Below, one piece after another: positions 31,819-40,166 of a stretch of DNA of 64,000 nt (position 1 is its first letter; the number at the start of each line of letters is the position of its first letter). This DNA is from CAZUDO01 sp964618895 (GTDB lineage: Bacteria > Desulfobacterota > Binatia > DP-6). The position numbers and the translations under genes are program-made. Location of the stretch: positions 1-64,000 of the forward strand of contig CAZUDO010000081.1 in assembly GCA_964618895.1 (NCBI GenBank), read 5' to 3'. A model generated the notes under the pieces. That model was not told where the DNA came from and searched no databases. It saw only the letters and a list, made by a program, of their open reading frames with translations.

Positions 31819-32208
31819 TCAAGCAGGAGACACGACCGGGAAGCCGAGAAGCACCGCGGCTTCTGCCATCCGCTTGTCGTAGGTCACCAGCGCCGTCAGC
31901 TCGGGCGCGATGAGGGCGGCGGCGGCAAGGTGGATCGCATCGAGGGAGCGCATCTTCACCGGGTCCAACATGCCGGCGGCGTCGAGCAGCGCATCGCCGA
32001 GTTGGACGAGTTGTAGAGTGTGGAGCAAGCCCCGGGCTCTTTCGAGGGCGGCCGCGCCGTGCGGACGGGTGGCGCGAAGAACCTCGGTGCGTACCAAGGT
32101 GCACGAAACACGTTCCGATGGCTCGCGCTTGAGAAAACTCAGCAGTGCGCGCGATTCCTTCTCGGCGATGACGAGCTTCAACAACGCGGACGAGTCCAGG
32201 TAGATCAT
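31819..32208 (-). CDS. vapC: PIN-domain ribonuclease toxin (VapC type)
   Basis: This 129-residue PIN protein opens MIYLDSSALLKLVIAEKES, has the second acidic residue in VRTEVLRATRP and ends with the third and fourth near RSLDAIHLAAAALI and TYDKRMAEAA. All catalytic acidic positions are present, so it should cleave RNA. Its ATG overlaps the stop of a Phd-type antitoxin gene (ATGA at 32205-32208), completing a second PIN TA locus within 2 kb of the first. The two PIN proteins are not close in sequence. Confidence 0.88.
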   Translation of the reverse strand: MIYLDSSALLKLVIAEKESRALLSFLKREPSERVSCTLVRTEVLRATRPHGAAALERARGLLHTLQLVQLGDALLDAAGMLDPVKMRSLDAIHLAAAALIAPELTALVTYDKRMAEAAVLLGFPVVSPA

Positions 32209-32480
32209 CAGCGTTCGTTCGCCCGCAGTTTCGCCAGAGTCACCGACGGCAGTTCAACGCCCCGCCGTGGCTTCAGCGGCGGACCCAGGCCGAGCACGTC
32301 GCCTCTCCCACGCTTGAGCCTGCCCGACGCTTCCAACTGATCGAGTAGGGTGCCGCCGACCGGAACCAATTTTGCCACCACGCGACCCCGGACGGTCACG
32401 TCGATGGTCTCGCCGAGACGGACCCGTTCCAGCGTCGCGGCGGCGTTCTGCTGGAGCTGCCGGACTCCGATGCTGTCCAT
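32208..32480 (-). CDS. Phd/YefM-type antitoxin
   Basis: A 90-residue protein from ATG 32480 (32489 is an alternative). The N-terminal MDSIGVRQLQQNAAATLERV and the strand GETIDVTVRGRVVAKLVPV are the Phd/YefM DNA-binding domain. The C-terminal half (LLDQLEASGRLKRGRGDVLG) is the flexible toxin-binding tail. It precedes and overlaps the PIN toxin gene, so the pair is translationally coupled. Upstream frame extension is unlike the family. Confidence 0.85.
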   Translation of the reverse strand: MDSIGVRQLQQNAAATLERVRLGETIDVTVRGRVVAKLVPVGGTLLDQLEASGRLKRGRGDVLGLGPPLKPRRGVELPSVTLAKLRANER

Positions 32481-32837
32481 GTGCGTCATGGTAGCACATG
32501 GTGAAGTTGACCGGCAAGTTGTCGCTCGGGAAGGCCCCGATTCGGACAGGTGGCCAACGGCCGCCCTGTCGATGCCGCCGCGGTGCGTCACGCCTGCTGT
32601 TGGGCTTCGGGACGGAAGGCCTTTGGGCTCAACGCAGACTGACCGATTCCCTGCCGACTACTCGGCTCAGGCTGCGCGGCCCTTTCGCCGCTGCCTCGCG
32701 ATCAGCTCACGTATTTTCATCTTATCGCAGGCGATCCCGAACGTCAGCGCCCCGGCCCGGGCGCTTGCGTCCGGACCCCTGCTGAGGGGAAATACGCCCG
32801 CGTCCACGCCGGACGCCTACGCTTGCAGGAGCATCGC
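32481..32837. other. Intergenic region between the Phd/VapC locus and the FadJ-like gene
   Basis: These 357 bases separate divergent genes. A clear ribosome site (AGGAG, 32826-32830) for the FadJ-like gene is visible at the right end. I find no gene, strong hairpin or operator. A 17-codon minus-strand frame from an ATG at 32720 (MKIRELIARQRRKGRAA) is too short to call. Confidence 0.4.
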
Positions 32838-34880
32838 ATGGGCCAGTTCCAGCACGAGATCCGCAATGGGGTCGCCTGGGTCACCTTTGACTCCGGCGGC
32901 ATGAACACGCTCTCGCAGGCGGCGGTCGCCGAGCTGCGCACGGTGACGGAGGCCATCGCCAAAGCGCACGCCGCGTCGCCGCTGGTCGGGGTGATCCTGA
33001 AGGGCAACCGCTTCGGGCTCGGGGCCGGAGCCAACATCGGCGAGCTGCTGCATGCCGATCGGACGCAACTGGGTGGGTTCATCGATTTCGCCCACGACAC
33101 CCTGTACGCGATCGAGGACGGGCCCGTGCCGTGGGTGGCGGTGGTGGACGGGGTCGCGCTCGGCGGCATCTACGAGCTGGCGCTGGCGTGTCGGGCCATC
33201 GTCGCGACCGGGAAAGCGACCCTCGGGTTCCCCGAGATCCGCTTGAACATCTTTCCCGGGCTCGGCGGCACGCAGCGCATGCCGCGCCGGAGCGGGCTGG
33301 TGAACGCATCCGACCCGATCACCGGCGACGCCGGCTTCACGGCGGTCCTGCAGGGCAAGAGCTTCCGCGCCAGCGAGGCGCTCGCCATCCGCATGATCGA
33401 CGCGGTCGTGCCGGCGGGGGAAGACGCCGACCGGTTCGCGGAGCAGTTCCTGCGCCAGACCGTGCCCACGCTGCGGCGCGAGCTGCCAGTCGACCTGGCC
33501 AACGCCGAGAACCTGAAACAGATGATCCTGCCCATGATCCAGAAGGCCACCATGGGGCGCCCCAATCCGCGCGCGCCGTACGTGGCGCTCGACGTGATGG
33601 TGCAGGGGGCCTGCCTGCCGCTGCGCCAGGCCAACCGGGTCGAGCGCGACGCGTTTCTCGACGTGGTCACCTCCGCCGAGGGCAGGGCCGGCATGCGCTT
33701 CTTTTTCACCCAGCAGCAGGTGCAGAAGCTGCCGAAGGGGTTTCCGGGCACGGCGCGTGCCCTGACGACGATCGGCGTCGACGGCGCCGACGGCTTCATG
33801 GGCAACGCCATTGCCTGGCTGGCGCTGGAGGCCGGCTATCAGGTGGTGGCGCACGTGCCGCTGGCGCAGTTCGTGCCGGCGGTGGCCGAGAAGCTCAGCG
33901 CGAAGTACGGGCGCGCCCTCAAGAAGGGCAGCCTGACGCCCGCGGACCTGGAGCGGAAGCTCGCCGGCGTTACGGTCACCACCGACATCGCCGACCTGCA
34001 GCGCTGCGACCTGGTGATCGAGGCGCGCACCGAGAACCGCGACATCAAGGCCGAGTTCTACCGTCGCCTCGGGGCGGGCATGCGGGCGGACGGCCTGGTG
34101 GCCTCCAACTCGAGCTCCATGGGTCCCGGGCTGCTCGGCGGCTATTTCCGGGCGGGCGGGGGCGACGCCCGGAACTTCCTGAACCTCCACTTCTTCAGCC
34201 CCGCCGAGCATCCGATGATGCAGCTGGTGGAGGTGATCCGCGGCGCCGACACCACCGACGACGCCGTCGCCACCGCGCACGCCTTCGTGCGCCGCATCAA
34301 CAAGACGCCCGTCCTCCTGCGTGACGGCTCGCCCGGCTTCCTGGTGAACGCCGGCCTGGCGGCCTACATGCTCGAGGCCGAGGACATCTACCGCGAAGGT
34401 ACGCCGGTCGAGGCGATCGACGCCGCCATGCGCGCGAGCATCTTCCCCCTCGGACCGTTCGAGCTGGGCGACCAGGCCGGCCTCGACATCGCCGCCGGCA
34501 TGTTCGACACCATCCACGCCGCGACCCCGCTCGACCCGCCGCCGCTGGTGTGGAAGCTGCGCGACGCCAAGCGCTTCGGTGTCAAGAGCGGTGCCGGGGT
34601 GTACGACTACGCCAACGGCACGCGGACGGGCGAGTGGGCCGGGCTCGCCGCCCTGGTGCCGGGCCGGGGGACGCGCGTGGCGACGGCAGACGAGATCGTC
34701 GAGCGCTGCGCCCGCGCGCTCTACCGGACGGCGCGCGCGCTCTGCGATCGCGGCATCGTCGGCTCCGAAGAGGAGTGCGATCTGGCGTTCGTGTTCGGGA
34801 TCTGCTTCGCGATGTACCTGGGCGGCCCCATCTTCTATGCCCGGCAACGCGGGAAGCCATGGACCCCGGCGAGCGGCTGA
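32838..34880 (+). CDS. FadB/FadJ-like bifunctional enoyl-CoA hydratase/3-hydroxyacyl-CoA dehydrogenase
   Basis: A 680-residue protein; ATG 32838 has AGGAG seven bases upstream. The N-terminal crotonase domain (1-190) has both catalytic glutamates, in IYELALACRA and FPEIRLNIFPGLGG. A dehydrogenase domain follows from about 305, with a catalytic His/Glu pair in NLHFFSPAEHPM and LVEVIRG and C-terminal dimerisation domains (PLGPFELGDQAGLD, and KSGAGVYDY). The NAD loop reads IGVDGADGFMGNAIA, one residue longer than the usual GAGxMG loop. It performs steps two and three of fatty-acid beta-oxidation. It overlaps the pseudouridine synthase gene by 22 bases. Confidence 0.9.
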   Translation: MGQFQHEIRNGVAWVTFDSGGMNTLSQAAVAELRTVTEAIAKAHAASPLVGVILKGNRFGLGAGANIGELLHADRTQLGGFIDFAHDTLYAIEDGPVPWVAVVDGVALGGIYELALACRAIVATGKATLGFPEIRLNIFPGLGGTQRMPRRSGLVNASDPITGDAGFTAVLQGKSFRASEALAIRMIDAVVPAGEDADRFAEQFLRQTVPTLRRELPVDLANAENLKQMILPMIQKATMGRPNPRAPYVALDVMVQGACLPLRQANRVERDAFLDVVTSAEGRAGMRFFFTQQQVQKLPKGFPGTARALTTIGVDGADGFMGNAIAWLALEAGYQVVAHVPLAQFVPAVAEKLSAKYGRALKKGSLTPADLERKLAGVTVTTDIADLQRCDLVIEARTENRDIKAEFYRRLGAGMRADGLVASNSSSMGPGLLGGYFRAGGGDARNFLNLHFFSPAEHPMMQLVEVIRGADTTDDAVATAHAFVRRINKTPVLLRDGSPGFLVNAGLAAYMLEAEDIYREGTPVEAIDAAMRASIFPLGPFELGDQAGLDIAAGMFDTIHAATPLDPPPLVWKLRDAKRFGVKSGAGVYDYANGTRTGEWAGLAALVPGRGTRVATADEIVERCARALYRTARALCDRGIVGSEEECDLAFVFGICFAMYLGGPIFYARQRGKPWTPASG

Positions 34881-35692
34881 CCGACCGGCTGGCATCGCTG
34901 TACGCCGGCGCCTCGCGTCGTACGCTGAAGCAGTGGCTCGCCGCCGGCCGAGTCCAGGTGAACGGGCGCATGGTACGGCGGGGCGACGCCGCGGTCGCGC
35001 CCGGGGACCAGGTGCGCCTGGTGGCGCGTACGACGACGCCGTTCCCGTCCCTCGTGCGTCTGGTGCACGAGGACGCCGACGTGATCGTGGTCGACAAGCC
35101 GCCCGGCCTGCTCACCATCGCCACCGAGCGGGAGCGCGAGCGGACCGCCTACCGCGCCCTGGCCGACTACGTGGGCGCAGCCCGCGATCGGCCGCGCCTC
35201 TTCGTCGTGCACCGGCTCGACCGCGACACCTCTGGGCTGCTCGTGTTCGCGAAGACGGCCGCGGCCAAGCGTTGCCTGCAGGACCAGTTCGCGGCGCGCA
35301 CGGTCGAGCGCGTGTACGTCGCGGTGGTGGAGGGCCAGGTGCGGGCCGAGGGCGGCGAGCTGCGCGCGCGGCTGGCCGAGGATCGCGCCCTCCGGGTGCG
35401 TCTGGTGCGCGACAGCCACGCGGGACGGGAGGCGATCACGCGCTACCGGGTGCTGGCCCGGCGGGCGGCCAGTACGGTCCTGGAGCTGACGTTGGTGACG
35501 GGACGGCGCGGGCAGCTCCGGGCCCAGCTCGCGGCCCTGGGCCACCCCATCGTGGGCGACGCCGCCTACGGCAGCTCGCAGAACCCGGTGCAGCGTCTCT
35601 GCCTGCACGCGACCCGGCTCGGCTTCGTGCATCCCCAAGGTCCGACAGTACGCTACGAAAGCCGCCCCCCGAGCGCATTCCGCAGCGCGTGA
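34859..35692 (+). CDS. RluA-family pseudouridine synthase
   Basis: A 277-residue protein with an N-terminal S4 RNA-binding domain (LKQWLAAGRVQVNGRMVRRG) and a catalytic domain with the signature aspartate in VVHRLDRDTSGLLVFAKT, preceded by VDKPPGLLT and followed by VTGRRGQLRAQLAALGHPIV and GDAAYGSS. It isomerises uridine in rRNA or tRNA; the target base cannot be read from sequence. It begins inside the last codons of the beta-oxidation gene in another frame, so it is translationally linked to an unrelated enzyme, which is unusual. Confidence 0.9.
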   Translation: MDPGERLTDRLASLYAGASRRTLKQWLAAGRVQVNGRMVRRGDAAVAPGDQVRLVARTTTPFPSLVRLVHEDADVIVVDKPPGLLTIATERERERTAYRALADYVGAARDRPRLFVVHRLDRDTSGLLVFAKTAAAKRCLQDQFAARTVERVYVAVVEGQVRAEGGELRARLAEDRALRVRLVRDSHAGREAITRYRVLARRAASTVLELTLVTGRRGQLRAQLAALGHPIVGDAAYGSSQNPVQRLCLHATRLGFVHPQGPTVRYESRPPSAFRSA

Positions 35693-35754
35693 TCAAGGAT
35701 TCCCGGGGATTGGCCGATGATGTCCGATGTGAGCATCCTCGGCTGGTGTCGGCC

Positions 35755-37074
35755 ATGAGCGCGCTGCCCCGCTGGCTCCGGCAGGCTGGCCTGGTGGCGC
35801 TCGCCGTGGGCGTCCTGCATCCCGTGCCGGCCGCCGGGCTGCCGGTCTTCGGCCGCATCTACAACGAGCCGTGCGGCGCGTGCCACACCACGTTCCCGCA
35901 GCTGAACCCGGCTGGGGAGAACTTCCGTGCCCACGGGATGCACGGCCTCACGCCGGCCTTCGAGCCGATACGGGTAGGCCCTGCGCTCGAGGTGCCGGGC
36001 ACGCTGCCGCTGGCGTTCTATCTGGCGTTCGGCGAGGACCTCACCAACACCGACGGTCCCGGCGAAGACAATGCGACCGTGACCCACTTCAACCTGCAGT
36101 CCTTCCGCTTCCTCGCCGGGGGCGAGCTCAACCGGCACCTCGCCTTCATGTTCGACTGGGAGCTGATCGAAACCGAGCCAGACGAAGGGGTGCCCGAGGT
36201 GCTCGCCCAGCCCTATCAGGCGTACCTGGTGGGGCATCAGGCGCTGGGGGGCTGGCTCGGCAACCTGAAGGCGGGGTGGTACGAGCTGCCGTTCCTCGCC
36301 TCACCGCAGATTCATCGGCTGTCGGCTCGCCCGTATCTGATCTACGCCCTGAACGGGTGTACCATCCTTGGTGCCGATCCACCCGACGGGTTGTGTGAGG
36401 ATCAGCCGGCGCTGTTCCGCACGCAGATCGGCGCCGAGCTGAACGCGCTCCACGAAGCGAGCGGCTTCGGGTGGGCCGCCGGCCTCACCAACGGCACCAA
36501 CAACGGGTTCGAGCGCACGGCCAGTGGGGACGGCTACCTGCACCTGACGCAGGCGTTTGGACTGTCCCGAGTCGGTCTGTTCCTGCACTACAACCCGGAT
36601 CTGGCCGGACACGGCATCGGCGATCACGCCCTGCGCGTCGGGCCGGACCTGGACGTGTACAGTCGCCGGTTCCGGATCCTGGCGCAGTTCCTCGCCGGCT
36701 GGGAGTCGAATCCCACCGGGCAGCAGCAGGCGCTGTGGTACTATGGCGGATTCGTCGAGGGGACCTACCGTCTGACCACGACCCTGGTGTCCCTGCTGCG
36801 GTTCGACTACGCCTGGGCCCCCGAGTTCGACGACCGCACGCGCGGCGGCGACACGCGCGCGCGGCCGCGGCTGTGGGAGGTCACGGGGGGATGGCAGTGG
36901 TTGCTGCTCGAGAACCTGAAGGCGGTCGCCGAGGTGACCTACGGGGAGGAGCGTGGCATGGCCGGTCACGACAGCGAGAACACGTGGGCGGCGACGCTCC
37001 GTCTGGTGACGGCCTTCTGGCCGGGAACGCCGCCCGGGATAACCGAGTATCTGGCGGAGGAGGACACGCCATGA
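35755..37074 (+). CDS. Outer-membrane beta-barrel protein with an N-terminal c-type heme motif
   Basis: About 439 residues. A signal peptide (QAGLVALAVGVLHPVPAAG) is followed at once by a cytochrome c site, CGACHTTFPQLNP, then by alternating strands rich in Tyr, Phe and Trp (HLAFMFDWELIE, WYELPFLASPQIH, GLFLHYNPDLAG, LWYYGGFVEG) that fit a barrel. Proteins of this type may hold one heme at the periplasmic mouth of an outer-membrane conduit; that role is inference. The stop overlaps the cupredoxin-like gene (ATGA at 37071-37074), and a membrane kinase follows, forming a three-gene operon. Confidence 0.78.
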   Translation: MSALPRWLRQAGLVALAVGVLHPVPAAGLPVFGRIYNEPCGACHTTFPQLNPAGENFRAHGMHGLTPAFEPIRVGPALEVPGTLPLAFYLAFGEDLTNTDGPGEDNATVTHFNLQSFRFLAGGELNRHLAFMFDWELIETEPDEGVPEVLAQPYQAYLVGHQALGGWLGNLKAGWYELPFLASPQIHRLSARPYLIYALNGCTILGADPPDGLCEDQPALFRTQIGAELNALHEASGFGWAAGLTNGTNNGFERTASGDGYLHLTQAFGLSRVGLFLHYNPDLAGHGIGDHALRVGPDLDVYSRRFRILAQFLAGWESNPTGQQQALWYYGGFVEGTYRLTTTLVSLLRFDYAWAPEFDDRTRGGDTRARPRLWEVTGGWQWLLLENLKAVAEVTYGEERGMAGHDSENTWAATLRLVTAFWPGTPPGITEYLAEEDTP

Positions 37075-37658
37075 CGCCGGCGGTCTGGATCGCCCTGGCA
37101 GTCGCGTTCTGCCTAGTCACGTCGTCCGTGCGCGCCACGGTGATGGAAGGGACCGCCACCATCGGCGGCCGCGCCGCGGCCGGTGCGGTGGTGGTCCTGG
37201 ACGGACCGGCCGGGAGGCCTCAGGCGACGTCTCCCGGGCGGGCGGTGATGGATCAAAAGAACCTGGCCTTCGCTCCGGGCATGCTCGCCGTGCCCCGTGG
37301 CACGGTGGTCGAGTTCACCAACAGCGACGACGTCCAGCACAACGTGTTCAGCCCGTCGGCCGTTGCGGGCAAGTTCAATCTGGGCACCTACGGGCCGGGG
37401 GCGGCAGGCACCGTCACCCTGGACCAGCTCGGCGACGTGCTGGTGCTGTGCAACATCCACATGGAGATGGAGGCGCACATCCTCGTGGTCGACGGGCCGT
37501 TCGCAGCCGTCGGCGACGACGGCGGGTATCGTATTCCCGACGTGCCGGCGGGCGCGTACACGGTCAAGCTCTGGCGCGGCCGGTGGCTGCCCTTCACGCG
37601 CACGATCCAGGTGCCCGCGACCGGAAGCCTCGCCGTCGACGTCGTCGCCGGGGAGTAG
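37071..37658 (+). CDS. Exported cupredoxin-like protein
   Basis: A 195-residue protein with a signal peptide (AVWIALAVAFCLVTSSVRA). The mature part has a plastocyanin-like copper site: His in EFTNSDDVQHNVFSP and a Cys-x-x-His-x-x-x-x-Met-like group in VLVLCNIHMEMEAHILV. A C-terminal beta domain (GGYRIPDVPAGAYTVKLWRG) is of the carboxypeptidase-regulatory type. It likely binds copper for electron transfer or copper sensing. It sits between the heme-barrel protein and a sensor kinase, overlapping the former by four bases, so the three products may act together in the envelope. Confidence 0.83.
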   Translation: MTPAVWIALAVAFCLVTSSVRATVMEGTATIGGRAAAGAVVVLDGPAGRPQATSPGRAVMDQKNLAFAPGMLAVPRGTVVEFTNSDDVQHNVFSPSAVAGKFNLGTYGPGAAGTVTLDQLGDVLVLCNIHMEMEAHILVVDGPFAAVGDDGGYRIPDVPAGAYTVKLWRGRWLPFTRTIQVPATGSLAVDVVAGE

Positions 37659-37665
37659 GTGCAGG

Positions 37666-39540
37666 ATGCCGTTCCGGCGTTCGGCACGGGGATGGAGCAT
37701 CCGCGCCAAGAGCCTGCTGCTGGCGGCGGCGTACCTGCTCGTCCTGACGGCCGTCTACGGCGCGTTCACGGTGTACCTGGTACGGCGCGAGACCGCCCTG
37801 GCGCGCGACCGGTTCGAGCAGACCGCGCGCATCGTGGCGGCCGAGGTCGATGCGTACGTGGCCTCCGGCGCGCAGCGCCTGGAGACCGTGGTCCGCCTGC
37901 CCGGATTGGCGTACGGGTTGCAGACCATCCAGGAGGCGCACGGCGACGGCTACATTCCGCCGTGGACCACGTTGCACTACCTGTTCTTCAAGTCGCCGGT
38001 GTTCACGGGCGGGGTGTTCCTGCTCGATCGGGCGGGGACCGTGTTGTGGACCGAGCCCCCCGGGCGCGCGTGGCTGCACCAGACCCTCACGGATCTCACG
38101 CCCGTCGCCCGCATGTTCGAGACCCGCGGCAGCGTGGTCTCCGGGGTGCTGCGCGCCGACCGCCTGCTGACCCATCCGCACGTCATCGTCGGCGTCCCCA
38201 TCCGGAACGAGAGCGGCGGCCTGCAAGGGCTCCTGGCCGGGATCATCGACCTCACCGCGAGCGACCTCGGTGTCATCCTGGCGGCGGTGTCGACGGTGGG
38301 CGGGCGCTTCGTCGAGATCGTCGACCAGGACGGCATCGTGCTGGCCGGCACCGATGCTGCGCGCCTCTTCCAGCATGCGGAGCCGTACCCGACGGACGGG
38401 GAGGCCCCGATGCTGGCCTCGGTCGCGCTCACCCAGGCGCCGTGGCGGGTCGTCGCCGGGCAGCCTCCGGCGTTCGGGCTGGCCACCGTGCGCCAGACCC
38501 AGCGCGCGCTCGAGGGCATCGGCCTCGCGCTCCTGCTGCTGGCCGGTGCCATCGCCGCCCCGCTGCTGAACGCCTTCGTGCGTTTTCTCCGGCGGCTGAC
38601 GGACGCCGCGGAGACGATGCGGCGGGGCGATCTGTCACAGCCGGTGCCCGTGGGCACGCGGCGCGACGAGCTGGCGACGTTGGCGGAGGCATTCGAGAGG
38701 ATGCGCGTCGAACTCGGGCGCTCGCGCAGCGCCCTGGAGCAACGCCTGGAGGAACGCGAAGAGCTCATCCGGCTCCTCATGCGCGCCAACCAGGACCTCC
38801 ATGCCGCGCAGGAGCGTCTGATCGATGCCGAGCGTTTCGCCGCCATCGGCGAGCTGTCAGCCGCGGTGGCGCACGGTATCCGCAATCCGGTCGCCGGCAT
38901 CAAGCTGGCCGCGCAGCTCATGATGACCGAGCTGCCCGGCGATCACCCGCTGTGCGCCAACATCCGCGACGTCATCGAAGAGGCCGACAAGCTCGAGGCA
39001 CGCATCAAGACGTTGCTCGACTTCGCGCGCCCCTTCGAGCCCCACCCCACGCCGCACCGGATCGAGCGCATCGTCGGCGACGCCCTGGCGTATCTGCGCG
39101 CCCGGATGGCGGCGCAGGGGATCGCGCTGGAGCTGGAGCTGCCCGCCACGCTGCCGGAGGTCCGCGTCGACGACATGCACATCGAGCAGGTGCTGCTGGC
39201 GGTGCTGTCGAACGCGGTCGAGGCGATGCGCGACGGCGGGCGGGTCGCGATCCGCGCGCGGGTGGCGGACGATGGCCGGCACCTGGTGGTCGAGGTGGCC
39301 GACACCGGCTCGGGCATCGCGCCGCATCACCTCGGGCGGGTGTTCGACCTGTTCTTCACCACCAAATCGAGCGGGACCGGCCTCGGCCTGGCGGTCGCCC
39401 GCAAGATCGTCGAGCGGCACGGGGGAACGATCACGGTGGCCAGCGACCCGGGCGCGGGAGCGTGCTTCACGATCACGCTGCCGCTCGACGGCCCGCCACC
39501 CGAAGTTGCCCAGGGTGGGCCGCCGCGCCGGGCGGAGTGA
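37666..39540 (+). CDS. Membrane sensor histidine kinase without a linked regulator
   Basis: A 624-residue kinase. The first membrane helix (SLLLAAAYLLVLTAVYGAF) and the second, around 285-305 (GIGLALLLLAGAIAAPLL), enclose a large sensor region resembling a double Cache domain (GGVFLLDRAGTVLWTEPPG, VGVPIRNESGGLQGLLAGII). HAMP, a coiled linker, H-box VAHGIRNPVAGIKLAAQLMM, N-box VLSNAVEAMRDGG and ATP-binding DTGSGIAP/FTTKSSGTGLGLAVARKI follow. All catalytic motifs are intact. No response regulator is adjacent; it starts 7 bases after the cupredoxin gene and probably senses a ligand or redox state linked to it. Confidence 0.9.
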   Translation: MPFRRSARGWSIRAKSLLLAAAYLLVLTAVYGAFTVYLVRRETALARDRFEQTARIVAAEVDAYVASGAQRLETVVRLPGLAYGLQTIQEAHGDGYIPPWTTLHYLFFKSPVFTGGVFLLDRAGTVLWTEPPGRAWLHQTLTDLTPVARMFETRGSVVSGVLRADRLLTHPHVIVGVPIRNESGGLQGLLAGIIDLTASDLGVILAAVSTVGGRFVEIVDQDGIVLAGTDAARLFQHAEPYPTDGEAPMLASVALTQAPWRVVAGQPPAFGLATVRQTQRALEGIGLALLLLAGAIAAPLLNAFVRFLRRLTDAAETMRRGDLSQPVPVGTRRDELATLAEAFERMRVELGRSRSALEQRLEEREELIRLLMRANQDLHAAQERLIDAERFAAIGELSAAVAHGIRNPVAGIKLAAQLMMTELPGDHPLCANIRDVIEEADKLEARIKTLLDFARPFEPHPTPHRIERIVGDALAYLRARMAAQGIALELELPATLPEVRVDDMHIEQVLLAVLSNAVEAMRDGGRVAIRARVADDGRHLVVEVADTGSGIAPHHLGRVFDLFFTTKSSGTGLGLAVARKIVERHGGTITVASDPGAGACFTITLPLDGPPPEVAQGGPPRRAE

Positions 39541-39602
39541 TTCCCGCCGTCCGGTTGCTCGGGGGCCCGTGAGCGCATAGAGGTGCGCCCCGAGGTGACG
39601 GG

Positions 39603-40160
39603 ATGAATCGAATCGTCCGGCCCGCCGGGGTGATGCTCGCGCTCCTGCTCGCCGCGTGCAGCCAGTTCGACGTGCGCTCGCGGTCCGATCCGGACGCGAA
39701 CTTCTCGGCGCTGCGCACCTACGCCTGGATGCCGCTCTCGGAAGTCGCGCCCGCCGACCAGCGCGTCCTCGACCGCTTCATCGATACCCGTATCCGCACC
39801 GACGTGGACACTGAGCTGGGGGCCAAGGGCTACCGCCCGGCGACGGAGGTGGCGGCGGCAGACTTCCTGCTCAACTACCGGCTGGCGAGCGAGCCGGCCG
39901 AGGGCGCGGGGGGCGATCCGGAACGCTTCTTCTACGGCGCGGGATGGAGCGGCTGGGTCGGTGCGGCGGGGTTCTACGCCGACACCTACTCCCAGGGGAC
40001 GCTCTATCTCGCGGTGATCGACGCGCGCGCACGCAAGATGATCTGGCTCGGTGCCGCGAACGCGCGCTTGCTGCCGAGCATCTCGATCGAGAGGCGGGCG
40101 CGGCGGGTGGACGACGCGATCCACAAGATTCTGGAGAAGTTCCCCGCCCGGCAGGGGTAG
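39603..40160 (+). CDS. DUF4136-family lipoprotein
   Basis: A 185-residue lipoprotein: signal peptide with lipobox LLLAACSQFDV (cysteine at about 20), then the DUF4136 domain (DPDANFSALRTYAWMP at the start, and AARKMIWLGAANARLL-like segment near the end, here DARARKMIWLGAANARLL). Members are anchored in the envelope; function is unknown. It starts 62 bases after the sensor kinase on the same strand and could be its last operon member, but there is room for its own promoter. Confidence 0.88.
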   Translation: MNRIVRPAGVMLALLLAACSQFDVRSRSDPDANFSALRTYAWMPLSEVAPADQRVLDRFIDTRIRTDVDTELGAKGYRPATEVAAADFLLNYRLASEPAEGAGGDPERFFYGAGWSGWVGAAGFYADTYSQGTLYLAVIDARARKMIWLGAANARLLPSISIERRARRVDDAIHKILEKFPARQG

Positions 40161-40166
40161 GGGCCG

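Noticed and set aside
32817..34895. Minus-strand open frame of about 690 codons
   Set aside because: Antisense to the FadJ-like gene, His/Arg/Gln-rich, no motifs.
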